DNA from: Candidatus Methanovirga procula
GTDB lineage: Archaea > Methanobacteriota > Methanobacteria > Methanobacteriales > Methanobacteriaceae
DNA: 44,404 nt
Direction of reading: 5' to 3'
Assembly: GCA_031280375.1 (NCBI GenBank)
Contig: JAITGU010000145.1
Span: 1 to 44,404 of the forward strand
The notes beneath the pieces were generated by a model. That model saw only the letters and a program-made list of their open reading frames with translations, searched no databases and had not been told where the DNA came from. Shown here one piece after another: positions 1 to 10,213 of the stretch (within the stretch, counting starts at the first letter, position 1; every line of letters starts with the position of its first letter). The position numbers and the translations under genes are program-made.

Positions 1-333
1 AATTTATTCTCTGTTTAAAAATATCAATTAAAAATAATTTATTTCCTTATTAAATAATTTAAAATTAATTATATTAAAAAATATCTTCATTCAATTAAAC
101 GAAAAATTTAAAATAAAATGATATTATATTTATTTAAAAGTCCATTACTTACAAAAATTATTTCAAGGACTATAAAATAATTATTATTTAATAAAATATT
201 ATCCAACATATTATTATCTAACTATATTCTATTATCTAATATATAATTATTTTCGTTTTATTTTTGTGTGATGATTAAATTTGTTAAGAGACATTTTAAA
301 TATTATTACAAGATTTAATCATTATATGGGGGT
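1..333. other. AT-rich non-coding stretch at window edge
   Basis: Downstream of top6A. It is very AT-rich with T-tracts that could end top6 transcription. No reading frame with a ribosome binding site, RNA gene or clear repeat was seen. Confidence 0.5.
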
Positions 334-1416
334 TTAATCATCCATAGTGTCTAATTTTTCTGGGAAATAAGTATCAACAACATATTCAAGACCATATTTA
401 GAAAATGCTTGTTGCTCTGCCTTTTTACCTATTTTTAACATTTTTTTAATCTCATTTTGCCAATGTTCACTGTTGTATCTTGGATCTTTAGCTAACTCTT
501 TCAATCTTAAAATATCAATATCTTTTAATTTGTCTGTTGGAAGTTCATAGTTTACAATATCACTTGCTGTCACACCTAAAAATTTAGCATCAGGAGTAGC
601 TAAATCGTGATTAACATGGGCAAGTTTTGCACTACCTGAAATAATAACCATTGCTATGTGAAAACCCCATGGGTCTCCATCGTTACAAATATAAACTGGT
701 AAATTCAACTCTTGATTTACTCTTTTTAAAAATCTTCTTGTAGCACGTGCAGCCTGTCCTTTAAGACCTACGATTAATGTATCAAACTTTTTATATGCTT
801 GTTCTTGAACCATTCTATGGAACATTCCCATGGTTTCAACAGCTATCACTCTTCTAACATTATGATCAACAAATTCTACTTCATCAATGGTTGGTGATAT
901 CGTATAACCAGACTTTCCTGATTTCAATCCATTAATTTCAACATCTCCTTCTTTGAACACAATATCTCCATAAACTGATGCTCCATCTTCTTCAGGCATT
1001 AAACCTAAGTCTTCACGAGAGGAAGCAATACAAACTTCCAAATCTTCTGCAAGAATGTTGAATTCTTGCTGGTTTGCAAAAGGCATTTCCCAACCTTCAC
1101 TAACATAATATATTTCCCTTAATGTAGCTGTTTTTTCAGTGTTTACAAGACTTTTACAGAAGTTAGAAACAAACATCATCTGTCCAATCTTTCGAATCTG
1201 CTTAACATTGCCAAGAGATCTTTTACCATACCTATCCCCTAAAATAAAATATCTTTTATCCTTATCATAAACAATATTTGATGTTCCTCGTGATGGTACT
1301 TTAATAGATGGAATTTTTTGTTTATGAACATCATCAATGATTGTTTGACCAAGACCTTTAAGTTTATTCATTGTAATTGTTTTTCTTTCACTTATATTCT
1401 TTTTAACTTCATTCAT
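334..1416 (-). CDS. top6A: DNA topoisomerase VI subunit A (Spo11-like)
   Basis: Catalytic subunit of the type IIB topoisomerase that relaxes and decatenates DNA by an ATP-dependent double-strand passage. The protein shows the Spo11/Top6A signature [11 protein letters not shown], in which the second Tyr is the expected active-site residue (about residue 104 from this start). A Toprim domain follows, with Glu in VIAVETMG and the metal-binding DGDPWG motif. Length (360 residues) is normal. I chose the ATG at 1416 because an AGGTG site lies six bases upstream; a GTG at 1425 in the same frame would add three residues. It lies 19 bases after top6B and the two are almost certainly co-transcribed. 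Family assignment is secure. Confidence 0.97.
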   Translation of the reverse strand: MNEVKKNISERKTITMNKLKGLGQTIIDDVHKQKIPSIKVPSRGTSNIVYDKDKRYFILGDRYGKRSLGNVKQIRKIGQMMFVSNFCKSLVNTEKTATLREIYYVSEGWEMPFANQQEFNILAEDLEVCIASSREDLGLMPEEDGASVYGDIVFKEGDVEINGLKSGKSGYTISPTIDEVEFVDHNVRRVIAVETMGMFHRMVQEQAYKKFDTLIVGLKGQAARATRRFLKRVNQELNLPVYICNDGDPWGFHIAMVIISGSAKLAHVNHDLATPDAKFLGVTASDIVNYELPTDKLKDIDILRLKELAKDPRYNSEHWQNEIKKMLKIGKKAEQQAFSKYGLEYVVDTYFPEKLDTMDD

Positions 1417-1435
1417 ATTATGCACCTAACTTTCT

Positions 1436-3172
1436 CTACTCATCAAAATATTGATCAAGGCTATCTGTATTTTCACTATTTTCAAGTTCCTCATCTAAAT
1501 CAATATTTTCTCTGTCTTCTAAATCGTCAACATCATCTGTATTATTTTTTTTAATATCCTCATTTCGAGCATCTTTATCATCTAATGGAGAAATTTCTTC
1601 GATTTTATCAGGATCCTCACCAAAAAGTTCAGCTAAAGCTCTATGAGTGACTTTTGATAACATATCTTTGTATTCTGGCACATCAGTTTCAGCTAAAATA
1701 GCTGCTTCTCTTAATATTACAGGCACATATTCTTCAAAAATTTTAGATCTCATTTCTTTTTCTTGAGCTGCTTTTTTAACCCTTATATATTTCTGTAATC
1801 TTCGTGCAACAATCATCGATGCTTGTCTTACTTCATAAACGATTTCTGGTTCTGGTGCAACACTTTGTTTACCTGTAGATAAATATGGAACTTGAGTGGA
1901 TATTATGTTAACAAACATAGTAAATGGAATATTTTCTAAGTCCTTAAGACCGTATCTTTTCCAATCCACAGTTTTAAGGGCTTCTGTGATAGCACAACTA
2001 CCTTGGTCAAATGTTAATGGAACTCTATTTGCAAATCTCATTATTTCAGATTTTCTTTGTTCATTAACTATTCTTCCAGAGTTTCCACCATAAGCTAAAC
2101 CCACTTCAATAATGAAAGCAACCCCACCTCTATATGAAACAGGTTTTCTTGTTGTGGCTTGAATAAATTCAGGTTTTAAAATTTCTTTCATTCCTTCCTC
2201 TATTTGTTCATTCCCAATAGGAATAAGTCCTGATGTAGGAGGAGCCATGAAATTCATTTTACCTATAGCATGAACAATTTTTTCAGCTTCTTCCCATTTC
2301 ATGCTCTTAGGACGCTTGTTTAAATCCACATGTGTAATTTCTTCTATTTCCCTTAATTTTTTCTCAGACATTCTTGAAAGTGAACTTGCAAGTAAGCTTC
2401 TAAATCTTCTTTTATCAGTATGTTTTGCCATGAAAATTAAATCATCTGCAGTAACACCTTTGGGATGAGGTAAAACTTCTTTTGGTAAAATAGGAACAAT
2501 ATTTGCTGCTCTTTTGAAAATGAATTTTTCTCCTTCAGGGTCTCTAAAGATGATTTGTGCATGAGGATTTCCTACCATAGTTCTTCGAATATATTCAAAT
2601 GCACCTTGTTCTGCTTTAGAATATGAGACTTCTTTAAATTGAAGTTCAATAGAAACACCAGTAGAAGTTGGGATGAACTCTTCTTTTTCCATTAAGAGAC
2701 CTTTATTTTTTTTAACATCCATCTTAAAAGTCATTTTGACTCCTTTCATTTCCCCATTTTCAATGCATGCAGAAGAAACTTTCGCTGGTTTACCAGTAGT
2801 CATCTGAGATAATAAAACACAACCACTACAACCTAAACCTTGTTGACCTCTGGATTGTATGTTCCTAAATTTTGAACCAGCGAACATTGAACAGTAAACT
2901 TGCATAATAAACTTTTCAGGGATTCCTGGTCCATTATCTGTATGTTTAAGTAAATAATGATCTTTTCCTAATTTTTGAAGATCTATTTTGATTTCAGGCA
3001 ATATTCCTGCTTCTTCAGCAGCATCAAAACTATTGGTTATTAATTCATGGAAAACCATTGTTAATGACCTAATTTTACCTGAAAAACCTAACATTTGCTT
3101 ATTTTTTCTAAAAAATTCTGACGGTGATAACTGTTGGAACTCATTAAAAAGTTCTGATGCTTGTAATGACAA
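1436..3172 (-). CDS. top6B: DNA topoisomerase VI subunit B (GHKL ATPase)
   Basis: ATPase subunit that gates the DNA transport segment in the A2B2 topoisomerase VI. The GHKL motifs are present in order: the N box in [15 protein letters not shown] (about residues 43-57), the G1 box DNGPGIP, and the G2 box GQQGLGCSG. The central helix-two-turn-helix and transducer regions follow, then an acidic Asp/Glu/Asn-rich tail over the last 50 or so residues. Length (578) fits the family. The start codon is TTG, supported by a strong GGAGGT five bases upstream (3178-3183). The stop is TAG, showing amber is an ordinary stop here. First gene of the top6B-top6A pair. Confidence 0.97.
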   Translation of the reverse strand: MSLQASELFNEFQQLSPSEFFRKNKQMLGFSGKIRSLTMVFHELITNSFDAAEEAGILPEIKIDLQKLGKDHYLLKHTDNGPGIPEKFIMQVYCSMFAGSKFRNIQSRGQQGLGCSGCVLLSQMTTGKPAKVSSACIENGEMKGVKMTFKMDVKKNKGLLMEKEEFIPTSTGVSIELQFKEVSYSKAEQGAFEYIRRTMVGNPHAQIIFRDPEGEKFIFKRAANIVPILPKEVLPHPKGVTADDLIFMAKHTDKRRFRSLLASSLSRMSEKKLREIEEITHVDLNKRPKSMKWEEAEKIVHAIGKMNFMAPPTSGLIPIGNEQIEEGMKEILKPEFIQATTRKPVSYRGGVAFIIEVGLAYGGNSGRIVNEQRKSEIMRFANRVPLTFDQGSCAITEALKTVDWKRYGLKDLENIPFTMFVNIISTQVPYLSTGKQSVAPEPEIVYEVRQASMIVARRLQKYIRVKKAAQEKEMRSKIFEEYVPVILREAAILAETDVPEYKDMLSKVTHRALAELFGEDPDKIEEISPLDDKDARNEDIKKNNTDDVDDLEDRENIDLDEELENSENTDSLDQYFDE

Positions 3173-4126
3173 ATTTAACCTCCATATAAAATAAGTAATT
3201 TATTTAATCCATTTTAAGATGTATAATTGATTAGAGTACAGATTAGAGCATTTTTTCAAATAACACTTTATAAGTAACATTTTATTGAGCAATATTTAAT
3301 AATAGCTTATAGAATTGAATACTATTCTAAATAACTCATTTATAATTTATTTTAATTTAAAATAAGTATAATTTCATATAATTGATTATCTTAGTTCAGA
3401 TATTTAATCATGTTAATATGAACTTTATTTTAACATGCATAATCTATTAATTTGTAATCTATTTAAGAAAATTTATAAACTATTTAAGCATTTAAAACTG
3501 TTTTAAGATTTATAAATTAATATAAAACAATTATCAAAAAACACGAGTTATATATTATCTGCTCTTTGCACATATATATGTTTTACATGATATATAATCT
3601 TTTCGTATACTTTAATAATATTTTTTTAATATACTTTCATTAAAATTTATTCGTGTTATTTTATATATACTTTAAGGGGGAGCAGTTCAAAAGTAATAAA
3701 TGTAAAATAGTTCACTTAATTTAACCATACTCTAATTTGTTATATATCATCATATTTAATTTTTTAAATTATATTTTTAAATAGTATTATAAGGATATAG
3801 TATACAATATTATCTATTCAAGATTAAGATAATACAAAGATTCGGATAATACATATAATGTGGAATTAGAGTATTAATGAGAGTTTCTATAAACTTTTTG
3901 TTTTGAATGTGTGTATTGATATATGTTTTGTTATTGTTTTTATTTTTTCATTGGAAAAATTTGTATATTTTATCTTTTTAGGGCTAATTTTCCTGTTATC
4001 TCTAAAATTTTTCCCTAATTTTTTCATAACCATTGATGAGTGGAATAAATTTCATTTTAGTAGTATTTTGGTGGTTGAATTATAGTTAAATGATGTATAT
4101 TTAATTTTTTGAAAACGAGAAATAAT
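3173..4126. other. AT-rich intergenic region, no convincing gene
   Basis: Promoter-side region of top6B. It contains runs of TATA-like sequence (for example near 3540-3670) and one arm of an inverted repeat (ATTAATGAGAGTTTCTATA at about 3872). A 60-codon hydrophobic frame at 3903-4085 begins at TTG without a ribosome binding site and is not accepted as a gene. Confidence 0.5.
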
Positions 4127-4310
4127 GTAAACTTCGTTTACTAAGTTTCTCGCTTTGTTCGAAACCAAAGATTTCTCTAAGTTGTCTTCGACAACAAACA
4201 GGAAAATCTTTGATTTTCCGTAAATTGTTGTGAGATCGTAGATTTTGCAATAAGTCAGAAAAAAAATTTTTTATTTTTTTTCTTAAATTTCTCGTTTCAT
4301 TCGAAATATT
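4127..4310. repeat. Mini-hairpin and 24-bp unit repeat cluster 1
   Basis: Short palindromes with loops of three or so bases follow one another: GTAAACTTCGTTTAC (4127-4141), GTTGTCTTCGACAAC (4181-4195), GGAAAATCTTTGATTTTCC (4201-4219) and an A9/T8 hairpin (4258-4283). Between them are two minus-strand copies of a roughly 24-bp unit of the type TTTCGAATGAAATGAGAAA (4142-4166 and 4284-4307). Stem sequences differ between palindromes but pairing is kept. The same unit types recur at 6.1 kb and 12.6-13.0 kb. Confidence 0.7.
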
Positions 4311-4408
4311 TTTATCGAGATTCAGAACCAGACAAACCCGTGAATTGAATTATGGGTTGTGTGTGATATTAGTCGACATCTTTATATACTACCACTAACA
4401 TTAGGTTA

Positions 4409-4492
4409 ATAATGAGAGTTTCAATTATTTTTTATAAAATCTTATTCAAGATATGATATTTTTGATAGGTTAATAGAAACTCTCTAATGATA
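4409..4492. repeat. Small inverted-repeat element (MITE-like)
   Basis: About 84 bp bounded by imperfect inverted repeats: left arm AATAATGAGAGTTTCAATTA, right arm TAATAGAAACTCTCTAATGA. A further copy of the left arm, ATTAATGAGAGTTTCTATA, lies at about 3872 in the same orientation, so the right arm could also pair with that one to bound a unit of about 620 bp. No coding capacity. Transposition is inferred from the arms only; no target duplication was seen. Confidence 0.5.
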
Positions 4493-4533
4493 AATTCACA
4501 AAAATCAGATGAAGGATAAAATCATATAAATAG

Positions 4534-5931
4534 TTAATAAATATTGATTAAAGAATCTTTAGTTGAAATAGGTTTTGAATTATCTTTTTTTGATAAACAA
4601 TATTTAGGTATATCCTTCATTATTTTAACTAAAAGATCAGCCATTGAACGTGAAAAATTTTCTTTTATGACAATTCTTAAAACAGCAACATTTTCTGCAT
4701 TAGATGGAAGGGTATATGCTGGAATAATCCATCCGTGCTCTCTAAGCATTTTTGAGATTTCAAATACCGATGTACAATCTAAAAATTCATCTTTTAACTT
4801 AATAGCTATTATTGGCAGGACTAATTCTTTGCTTAAAAAATCAAAAATTCCAATATTGTTTATTTTATCTAAAAGATATTGAGATGTTTCCATTAGATTT
4901 TCCATTATGCTCGTGTATCCTTTTATTCCTAACCGTAATAAATTATAATACTGAGCTAAAATCATACTACTTCCCTTAGAAAAATTTAAACTAAAAGTAG
5001 GCATCACTCCTCCAAGATAGTTCACATTGAAAACAAGATCTTCACTTATATATTTAGCATCTTTAAATATAACCCATCCAATTCCAGGATAGACAAGTCC
5101 ATACTTATGTCCAGAAACATTAATTGAGCGGACATGAGACAATCTAAAATCCCATTCAAAATCAGAGTTTATAAAAGGCATTACAAACCCTCCACTTGCA
5201 GCATCAACGTGTATTGGAATGTCCCATCCTTTAACTATTTTTGTATCTTCTAAGACTTTGTTAATCTCACTTATTTCATCAATTTGTCCTGTAAATGTTG
5301 TTCCAAGCACGACACCAATAGCTATTGTATTCTCGTCAATGCTTTCTTTTACCTTATCTGCAGTTAAAATGTAACAATCTTCTTCCATTGGAACCATTCT
5401 AAGTTCCACATCAAAGTATTTTGCAAATTTTTTCCAAACAACATGGACATCAGCTCCCATAACAATGTTGGGGAGCGTATTAGAGTTTTTATCCTTTCTA
5501 TTTTCTCTCCAGTACCATTTGTGTGCAAGAAGAGCTAACATTATTGCTTCAGATGAACCTATTGTACTTGTCCCTGTGAAATTGGAATCTTCTGGAGCAT
5601 TAAATAATTTTGCTAACATATTAACAATTCTACTATGAATAACACCAGTTTGAGGATATTCATCGTTATCAACGAAGTTTTTACCATTGTTTTCAGCTAT
5701 TAACTTCTCTGCTTCATCTTCCATCCAAGTAGTGACGAAACTTGCTAAATTCAGATTTGGATTCCCATCAAGGTTTAATTCGTCACGAATTAATCTATAT
5801 GCTGCTTTAGATGGCATTCCATCCTCAGGTATTTCGAATTTAGGTGTAGGCTGGGAAAAATATCTGGTGCCGTAAATATTGGTAGTATATTCTTTGTTTT
5901 CTTTTTTCAAGTTTATATTGTGTGATAACAT
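4534..5931 (-). CDS. gadB: Glutamate decarboxylase (PLP-dependent, GadB type)
   Basis: Fold-type I PLP decarboxylase expected to convert L-glutamate to GABA and CO2 with consumption of a proton. It matches the bacterial/plant GadB type along its length (465 residues) rather than the shorter archaeal MfnA. Diagnostic stretches are [14 protein letters not shown] (about 119-132), [13 protein letters not shown] (241-253, Asp243 for the pyridine nitrogen) and [11 protein letters not shown] with Lys276 as the PLP Schiff-base lysine, the same number as in E. coli GadB. No gadC-type antiporter is next to it, so a role in acid resistance is not shown. It stands alone between two repeat-bearing intergenic regions, which with its bacterial type suggests lateral acquisition (inference). 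Confidence 0.9.
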   Translation of the reverse strand: MLSHNINLKKENKEYTTNIYGTRYFSQPTPKFEIPEDGMPSKAAYRLIRDELNLDGNPNLNLASFVTTWMEDEAEKLIAENNGKNFVDNDEYPQTGVIHSRIVNMLAKLFNAPEDSNFTGTSTIGSSEAIMLALLAHKWYWRENRKDKNSNTLPNIVMGADVHVVWKKFAKYFDVELRMVPMEEDCYILTADKVKESIDENTIAIGVVLGTTFTGQIDEISEINKVLEDTKIVKGWDIPIHVDAASGGFVMPFINSDFEWDFRLSHVRSINVSGHKYGLVYPGIGWVIFKDAKYISEDLVFNVNYLGGVMPTFSLNFSKGSSMILAQYYNLLRLGIKGYTSIMENLMETSQYLLDKINNIGIFDFLSKELVLPIIAIKLKDEFLDCTSVFEISKMLREHGWIIPAYTLPSNAENVAVLRIVIKENFSRSMADLLVKIMKDIPKYCLSKKDNSKPISTKDSLINIY

Positions 5932-6520
5932 ATTTACTGTCCCTAAATTTTTTAGTTAATTTAATTATTTGGAGTTAATATTAAAATGGGTACTATTATA
6001 TAATTTTAATATATGATTTATTTTATAGTTTAGGACAAAATTTTTTACAAATTCAATGGCTTTTTCACTTAAAAATTTTAATTTTTAAGTTTAGAAAATC
6101 TTTGGTTTCGAATGAAATGAGAAACTTAGGAGACGAAGTCTCCATTATTTTTTTCATTTTCTATAAAATAAATTATATTTTTTATAAATTTACTCAATGA
6201 TCTTTTTTTTTTTTAATTATGATATAATCAAATGAATATAATAACTAATAATATTATTGCTAAAAAATATGTCAGGAGCTATAATAATATAAACTATTTT
6301 TAATGTTGAAATTGTAATACAAAAAATGATTATAAATCAAATACTAATTATAACAAACTATATAAAAACAGTTTGTAATAAGTATTCTTATACGGTTATC
6401 AAGAATTATTAAATAATGGCTATTGCAATAATAATTATCGAAATAAAATTTTTATTACAATAAAAAATATCACAATAAATAACCGAAAGATAAAGAGAAT
6501 TGGATTAATTACAGAAGTTA
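5932..6520. other. Intergenic region with repeat cluster 2 at its start
   Basis: Promoter side of gadB and downstream of the KH gene. Apart from the repeat cluster at 6090-6145 it is AT-rich sequence with no gene, RNA or clear terminator that I can support. Confidence 0.5.
6090..6145. repeat. Mini-hairpin and 24-bp unit repeat cluster 2
   Basis: One plus-strand copy of the unit GTTTCGAATGAAATGAGAAA (6105 onward, to about 6130) followed by the palindrome GGAGACGAAGTCTCC (6131-6145), preceded by a half of the GAAAATC-type hairpin. Same family as the clusters at 4.1 and 12.6 kb. Confidence 0.65.
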
Positions 6521-7123
6521 TTATATATTGTCTGTTCTAAACTCTATTTTTTCTTCTTTATCTAAGCCAACCACATTTCTAAACTCTTTAAGCTTTTTAT
6601 CCTGGTGTTTATGTTCAAGGAAACTGTAAACAGATTTATGTCGTGATCCATTGAGAATCATTTCAACAGCTTCTTTGGCAATTAAAACATTTTCAATGGT
6701 TCCAATAATTGAAACAGTCTTACCGTAAACCACAAGTGAAACCTCTCCCATTTTAATAATAGTATCTCTGGTTTTCCCATCACGACCAATTATTCTTCCT
6801 TTATATCTTGATAATGCTTTTTTAGACTTGCCAAGATAATCCGATAGTTTAATAACTTCTAAGTAAATATCATCTTCATTTAGTTTAAAGGATAGTTCTG
6901 GAGAAAAACCTCGTCCAATAGCTTTGATAATCTTGTTAGTCTTCCACACGCCAAGGGGGTCTTCCATATCTTCTTTTGGAGATATTGCAATTGTGCCTTC
7001 ACTACTATCAATATCCAAAATTGTTTGGGTTAAATTCTCTATTTTTCTTTTTATTTCGCCATTGGAGCCTATTAAAACACCAATACGTTTCTGTGGAATC
7101 TTAAGATAATTTGTAGATACCAA
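6521..7123 (-). CDS. KH-domain RNA-binding protein, Dim2/Pno1 type
   Basis: Archaeal relative of the eukaryotic 40S assembly factor Dim2 (Pno1/Krr1), expected to bind 16S rRNA 3' end during small-subunit maturation. Two KH domains: KH1 begins at IPQKRIGVLIGSNGEIKRKIE (from about residue 9, with the GSNG loop), KH2 contains IGRDGKTRDTI (about residues 112-122, IGRDG loop). The start codon is TTG at 7123, backed by AGGTGAT four bases upstream. It is the last gene of the minus-strand series with RIO1 and aIF-1A; archaeal genomes often keep aIF-1A, RIO1 and this KH gene together, which supports the assignment. Here a membrane-protein gene separates it from RIO1. Confidence 0.9.
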   Translation of the reverse strand: MVSTNYLKIPQKRIGVLIGSNGEIKRKIENLTQTILDIDSSEGTIAISPKEDMEDPLGVWKTNKIIKAIGRGFSPELSFKLNEDDIYLEVIKLSDYLGKSKKALSRYKGRIIGRDGKTRDTIIKMGEVSLVVYGKTVSIIGTIENVLIAKEAVEMILNGSRHKSVYSFLEHKHQDKKLKEFRNVVGLDKEEKIEFRTDNI

Positions 7124-7183
7124 ATAATCACCTATTAATTGTCATATGTCAATTTATTATAAAAATTTTATTATTAAACTATA

Positions 7184-8755
7184 TTAAAAGATACTTACTC
7201 CATAGTATGCAGTATAATTAGCCACAGTTAAAATTACTATTATAAAAAGCAATAAGGAAATATGACCTAAATAATAATATTTTTCTTTTATTTTAATTTT
7301 ATTAAGTATATTGAGGTTTATCACAAAAAATATTAGTGGAACTATTGGCATAAAATATCTGGGCTGTATTCCACTCATAATATCTGTCTTACCTGAAAAT
7401 CCTGGCATTCCCCAATCAGATGCCATTAAAAATATTGTTAAAAGTACTGTCAAAAATGTTAATATTGGAACTATTTTTCCTTTTAGATTTAGTTTATATT
7501 TATTGTATTCAAAAATTGCAACAAGTATTATTACTACAAGAGACATCCAAGACAAAATATTGGAGTAATTATTATGCCAACCGATTTGACCTAATATTGA
7601 TGGAATGTACTGGATAAGTAATGATTCTTTAAGAGTGTTAATGACTTTAAATAAGAATTCAGTAATAGAAAGGTTCGTGCTAACAAGTCCACTCACACCA
7701 GAATACCCAATATTCATCTTTTCCATTGCAAGTGTATAAAATACTTCAACTATCACTGCTGGAGTAAAAATAGCTATTAAAGACTTTAACCATTCTTTAA
7801 AGTTCTTAAACCTTGATTTTGGTATCATGAAGAATAATAAGGCTAAACCAGCATAAATCTGTTTGGATAGAACTAAGAATATTGTTAGTGTAGATATTAT
7901 TAAAATATCTTTCTTTTTTATTTTTTCATTAATCCAAGCTATTTTGAAGAAGCATGCTATGGTTAAAAATGAAGCAGCTATTGTTAAAGCATCAGCTGAT
8001 AATGATGAACCTATAAAAAGTGTCGGTGGCATTAATCCAAGTAATAAGAGAAGATATTTCTTAGCTGGAATGATTTTAATTGCAAAATATATGAAGAAGG
8101 CATATAACAATAGATTAAAAAGTCTTCCAAGGTACAATAACATTAAAGGTGAGCAGTTAAATAATTTACCTATAAACATTCCAAAAGCTGAGCCTATATA
8201 AGAAGCAGGTGGATAAGGTGCTATTGTTGTTATATCTTGATCTACAGTACTTTCAGGATTTAAAGGTCTAAAAATATAATCTCCTATTAAATTATGTGCC
8301 TTTGTATACTCTTCAGTGGAGTCCCTTTGGAACCCTTTTTGGAAGGATTTATTTAATCGGAAATCATTTCCTCCTTGAGGAAAATTTCTATCATTTCCTG
8401 GGCTTGGTGTTTGACCAGAGTTAAAACCATCTTTAGGAAAACCATATTGGGAATTTGAAACATCATACTGAGAAGAGTTTCCTTTATTTCTCATCATTGA
8501 TATTTGACCTGGACTAAAATTACCTTGGGGAAATGCGGTTTTCATTTCCATTACAGAATTTGGTAATTTTATTATAGTGCTTGTTAAGATGTTACCCTCG
8601 CTTATTGCATATGCTTTATCATAGTGTTCTGACTCATCTTGTACTTGAAATGGGGGATTCAGTACAAGAAATAGAAAGCCAAAAAGTAGTGCTAAAGCCA
8701 AAAAAATATTTTCGACTTTAATATTTTTAAATTTTTTTTTATTTAGATATCTCAT
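7184..8755 (-). CDS. DUF2142-family multi-spanning membrane protein
   Basis: Polytopic membrane protein of the GT-C glycosyltransferase-like DUF2142 family, of unknown substrate. Family marks are NPPFQVQDESEHYDKA just after the first membrane segment (about residues 48-63) and the late motif SGIQPRYFMPIVPL, both conserved in DUF2142. About ten hydrophobic segments are visible. Residues about 75-150 form an unusual Gln/Asn/Gly/Phe/Ser-rich low-complexity loop predicted to lie outside the cell, not expected in the family. Start is ATG with GGTGAATAA directly upstream. It lies 57 bases after RIO1 and 60 before the KH gene on the same strand, so it was probably inserted into that cluster. A surface-glycan role is an inference. 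Confidence 0.75.
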   Translation of the reverse strand: MRYLNKKKFKNIKVENIFLALALLFGFLFLVLNPPFQVQDESEHYDKAYAISEGNILTSTIIKLPNSVMEMKTAFPQGNFSPGQISMMRNKGNSSQYDVSNSQYGFPKDGFNSGQTPSPGNDRNFPQGGNDFRLNKSFQKGFQRDSTEEYTKAHNLIGDYIFRPLNPESTVDQDITTIAPYPPASYIGSAFGMFIGKLFNCSPLMLLYLGRLFNLLLYAFFIYFAIKIIPAKKYLLLLLGLMPPTLFIGSSLSADALTIAASFLTIACFFKIAWINEKIKKKDILIISTLTIFLVLSKQIYAGLALLFFMIPKSRFKNFKEWLKSLIAIFTPAVIVEVFYTLAMEKMNIGYSGVSGLVSTNLSITEFLFKVINTLKESLLIQYIPSILGQIGWHNNYSNILSWMSLVVIILVAIFEYNKYKLNLKGKIVPILTFLTVLLTIFLMASDWGMPGFSGKTDIMSGIQPRYFMPIVPLIFFVINLNILNKIKIKEKYYYLGHISLLLFIIVILTVANYTAYYGVSIF

Positions 8756-8812
8756 TTATTCACCAATAACTTCTCTTTCCAATAGTTTTTCTTTTAATAA
8801 CTTTTTTTAATA

Positions 8813-9595
8813 CTATTTAAATATTTTATCGTATTTTATATATTTCTTAATATCATCGATAGATATTTTAACTTTCATTTTATTGAATTCTTTATGAATA
8901 TTTAAAACATCTCTATCAAGAAGTTCACGGGCTATGGGATGATCTAAAACAACAGATTGTGAAACATCAATAATAACTGGATATTCATCCTTATTTAAAA
9001 TGTTAAAAAATGAAAGGTCGCCATGGACTAATTTAGCATCATGGATAAGCTTTTTAAGCTCAAACAAGATCTTGTCTGCGAAATCTTCTGGATTCTCTGG
9101 ATTCTGGTTTCTTACAGGTTGAGATGGATTTCCATCAAAATCCCCAATGAACTCTAAGAGAAGAATATTGTTTTCAGTTGTTATTGGTTTTGGAGCAGAA
9201 ACTTTGTTTCCATAGGCTCGATTAAGGTTTCTAAACTCTTTATTAACCCAAGAATTAATCAATTGTCTTTTGTTATGTGACCTTACATTAAAACGAGGGT
9301 CTCCCTGGATGTAGTATTGCATTTTTTTAAAGTCAGATGTAGATATTCTATATATCTTAACTGCAACAAAGGTTGAATCATTCTTGATCCCTATTAATAC
9401 ATTCGCTTCTTTTCCTGTACTAATTGTTCCATTTAAAATATCTAAATATGACTGCTTTGATAATTTATAAAGATTTTCTAATGTTTGTTTATCAAATATT
9501 TCACTAGCTACTTTTAATTCATCATTATTTTTAATTCTCTTTGCAGACTCCATCTTTTCTAACTTAAGATCTGCTTTGACAATTTTAGAATTCAT
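8813..9595 (-). CDS. rio1: RIO1-type atypical serine/threonine kinase
   Basis: Small atypical kinase/ATPase of ribosome small-subunit maturation. Visible motifs in order: the RIO1 phosphate-binding signature ISTGKEANVLIGI (about residues 56-68), VAVKIYRIST with the ATP-anchoring Lys, the RIO1 flexible-loop type sequence YIQGDPRFNVR, the catalytic loop LVHGDLSFFNIL with Asp, and the metal-binding VIIDVSQSV. These identify RIO1 rather than RIO2. Length 260 is typical of archaeal RIO1. Located between a GNAT gene (87 bases upstream) and the DUF2142 gene, in the aIF-1A / KH cluster that is common in archaea. Confidence 0.93.
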   Translation of the reverse strand: MNSKIVKADLKLEKMESAKRIKNNDELKVASEIFDKQTLENLYKLSKQSYLDILNGTISTGKEANVLIGIKNDSTFVAVKIYRISTSDFKKMQYYIQGDPRFNVRSHNKRQLINSWVNKEFRNLNRAYGNKVSAPKPITTENNILLLEFIGDFDGNPSQPVRNQNPENPEDFADKILFELKKLIHDAKLVHGDLSFFNILNKDEYPVIIDVSQSVVLDHPIARELLDRDVLNIHKEFNKMKVKISIDDIKKYIKYDKIFK

Positions 9596-9682
9596 AAAAA
9601 TCTTGTTGTAATCATCTTATAGTTAATCATCTCGTGATTTTTATATTTTAATTAGATATTTAGTAATTGTAGGTTATAATGA

Positions 9683-10129
9683 TTATTCTAACTCCATATA
9701 AAATGATATTTTCGAGTTTCTATCAAATCCCATACTTTCATAGAATTTATGAGCATCTAATCTATGAACACTACTTTGTAGAGACATATATTGGCAATTT
9801 TTACTTTTCCCATATTCAATGACTCTATTCATAATAGCTTTTCCCAAACCTAAGCCTCTGTAATCTTTGTCAACTATCACATTTTCAATTATACCAAATG
9901 GTCTTCCGTTTTCTCTTAGATTTGGAATAATAGCTATAAACGATGAAGATACTACTTTATCCTCATCAACAGCTACAAAATATTTTATATCTTCTTTTTC
10001 AATAGATTTCCAAACTTCCTTTGCTCTATTCAAGGTTACAGATTTTTCATCAGGAATTAATTGTTTGTATAATCTTATAATTCCAGGTAAGTGTTCTTCT
10101 TTTCCAATTAGGATCTTCATAGAAATCAT
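9683..10129 (-). CDS. GNAT-family N-acetyltransferase
   Basis: Acetyl-CoA-dependent acetyltransferase of unknown acceptor. The acetyl-CoA binding motif A is seen as VIVDKDYRGLGLGKAIMNRV (R-x-x-G-x-G signature, about residues 86-105), followed by motif B with AHKFYESMGF near the C-terminus. 148 residues is normal for a single-domain GNAT. It lies 84 bases after aIF-1A and 87 before rio1 on the same strand and may share their transcript. There is no evidence that it is a ribosomal-protein acetylase; substrate is open. Confidence 0.85.
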   Translation of the reverse strand: MISMKILIGKEEHLPGIIRLYKQLIPDEKSVTLNRAKEVWKSIEKEDIKYFVAVDEDKVVSSSFIAIIPNLRENGRPFGIIENVIVDKDYRGLGLGKAIMNRVIEYGKSKNCQYMSLQSSVHRLDAHKFYESMGFDRNSKISFYMELE

Positions 10130-10213
10130 TTATTAGATCATTAAATATTTATTTAGTTAGAACTTTCATGATACTTATATTTAGATATAGATAACTTTTA
10201 TAAATTCAGAACT

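Noticed and set aside
3903-4085. 60-codon hydrophobic frame
   Set aside because: TTG start, no ribosome site, T-rich composition that yields Phe/Ile/Leu by chance.
4534-5931. MfnA (tyrosine decarboxylase of methanofuran synthesis)
   Set aside because: The protein is about 465 residues and follows GadB throughout, including the spacing to Lys276; MfnA is shorter (under 400 residues).
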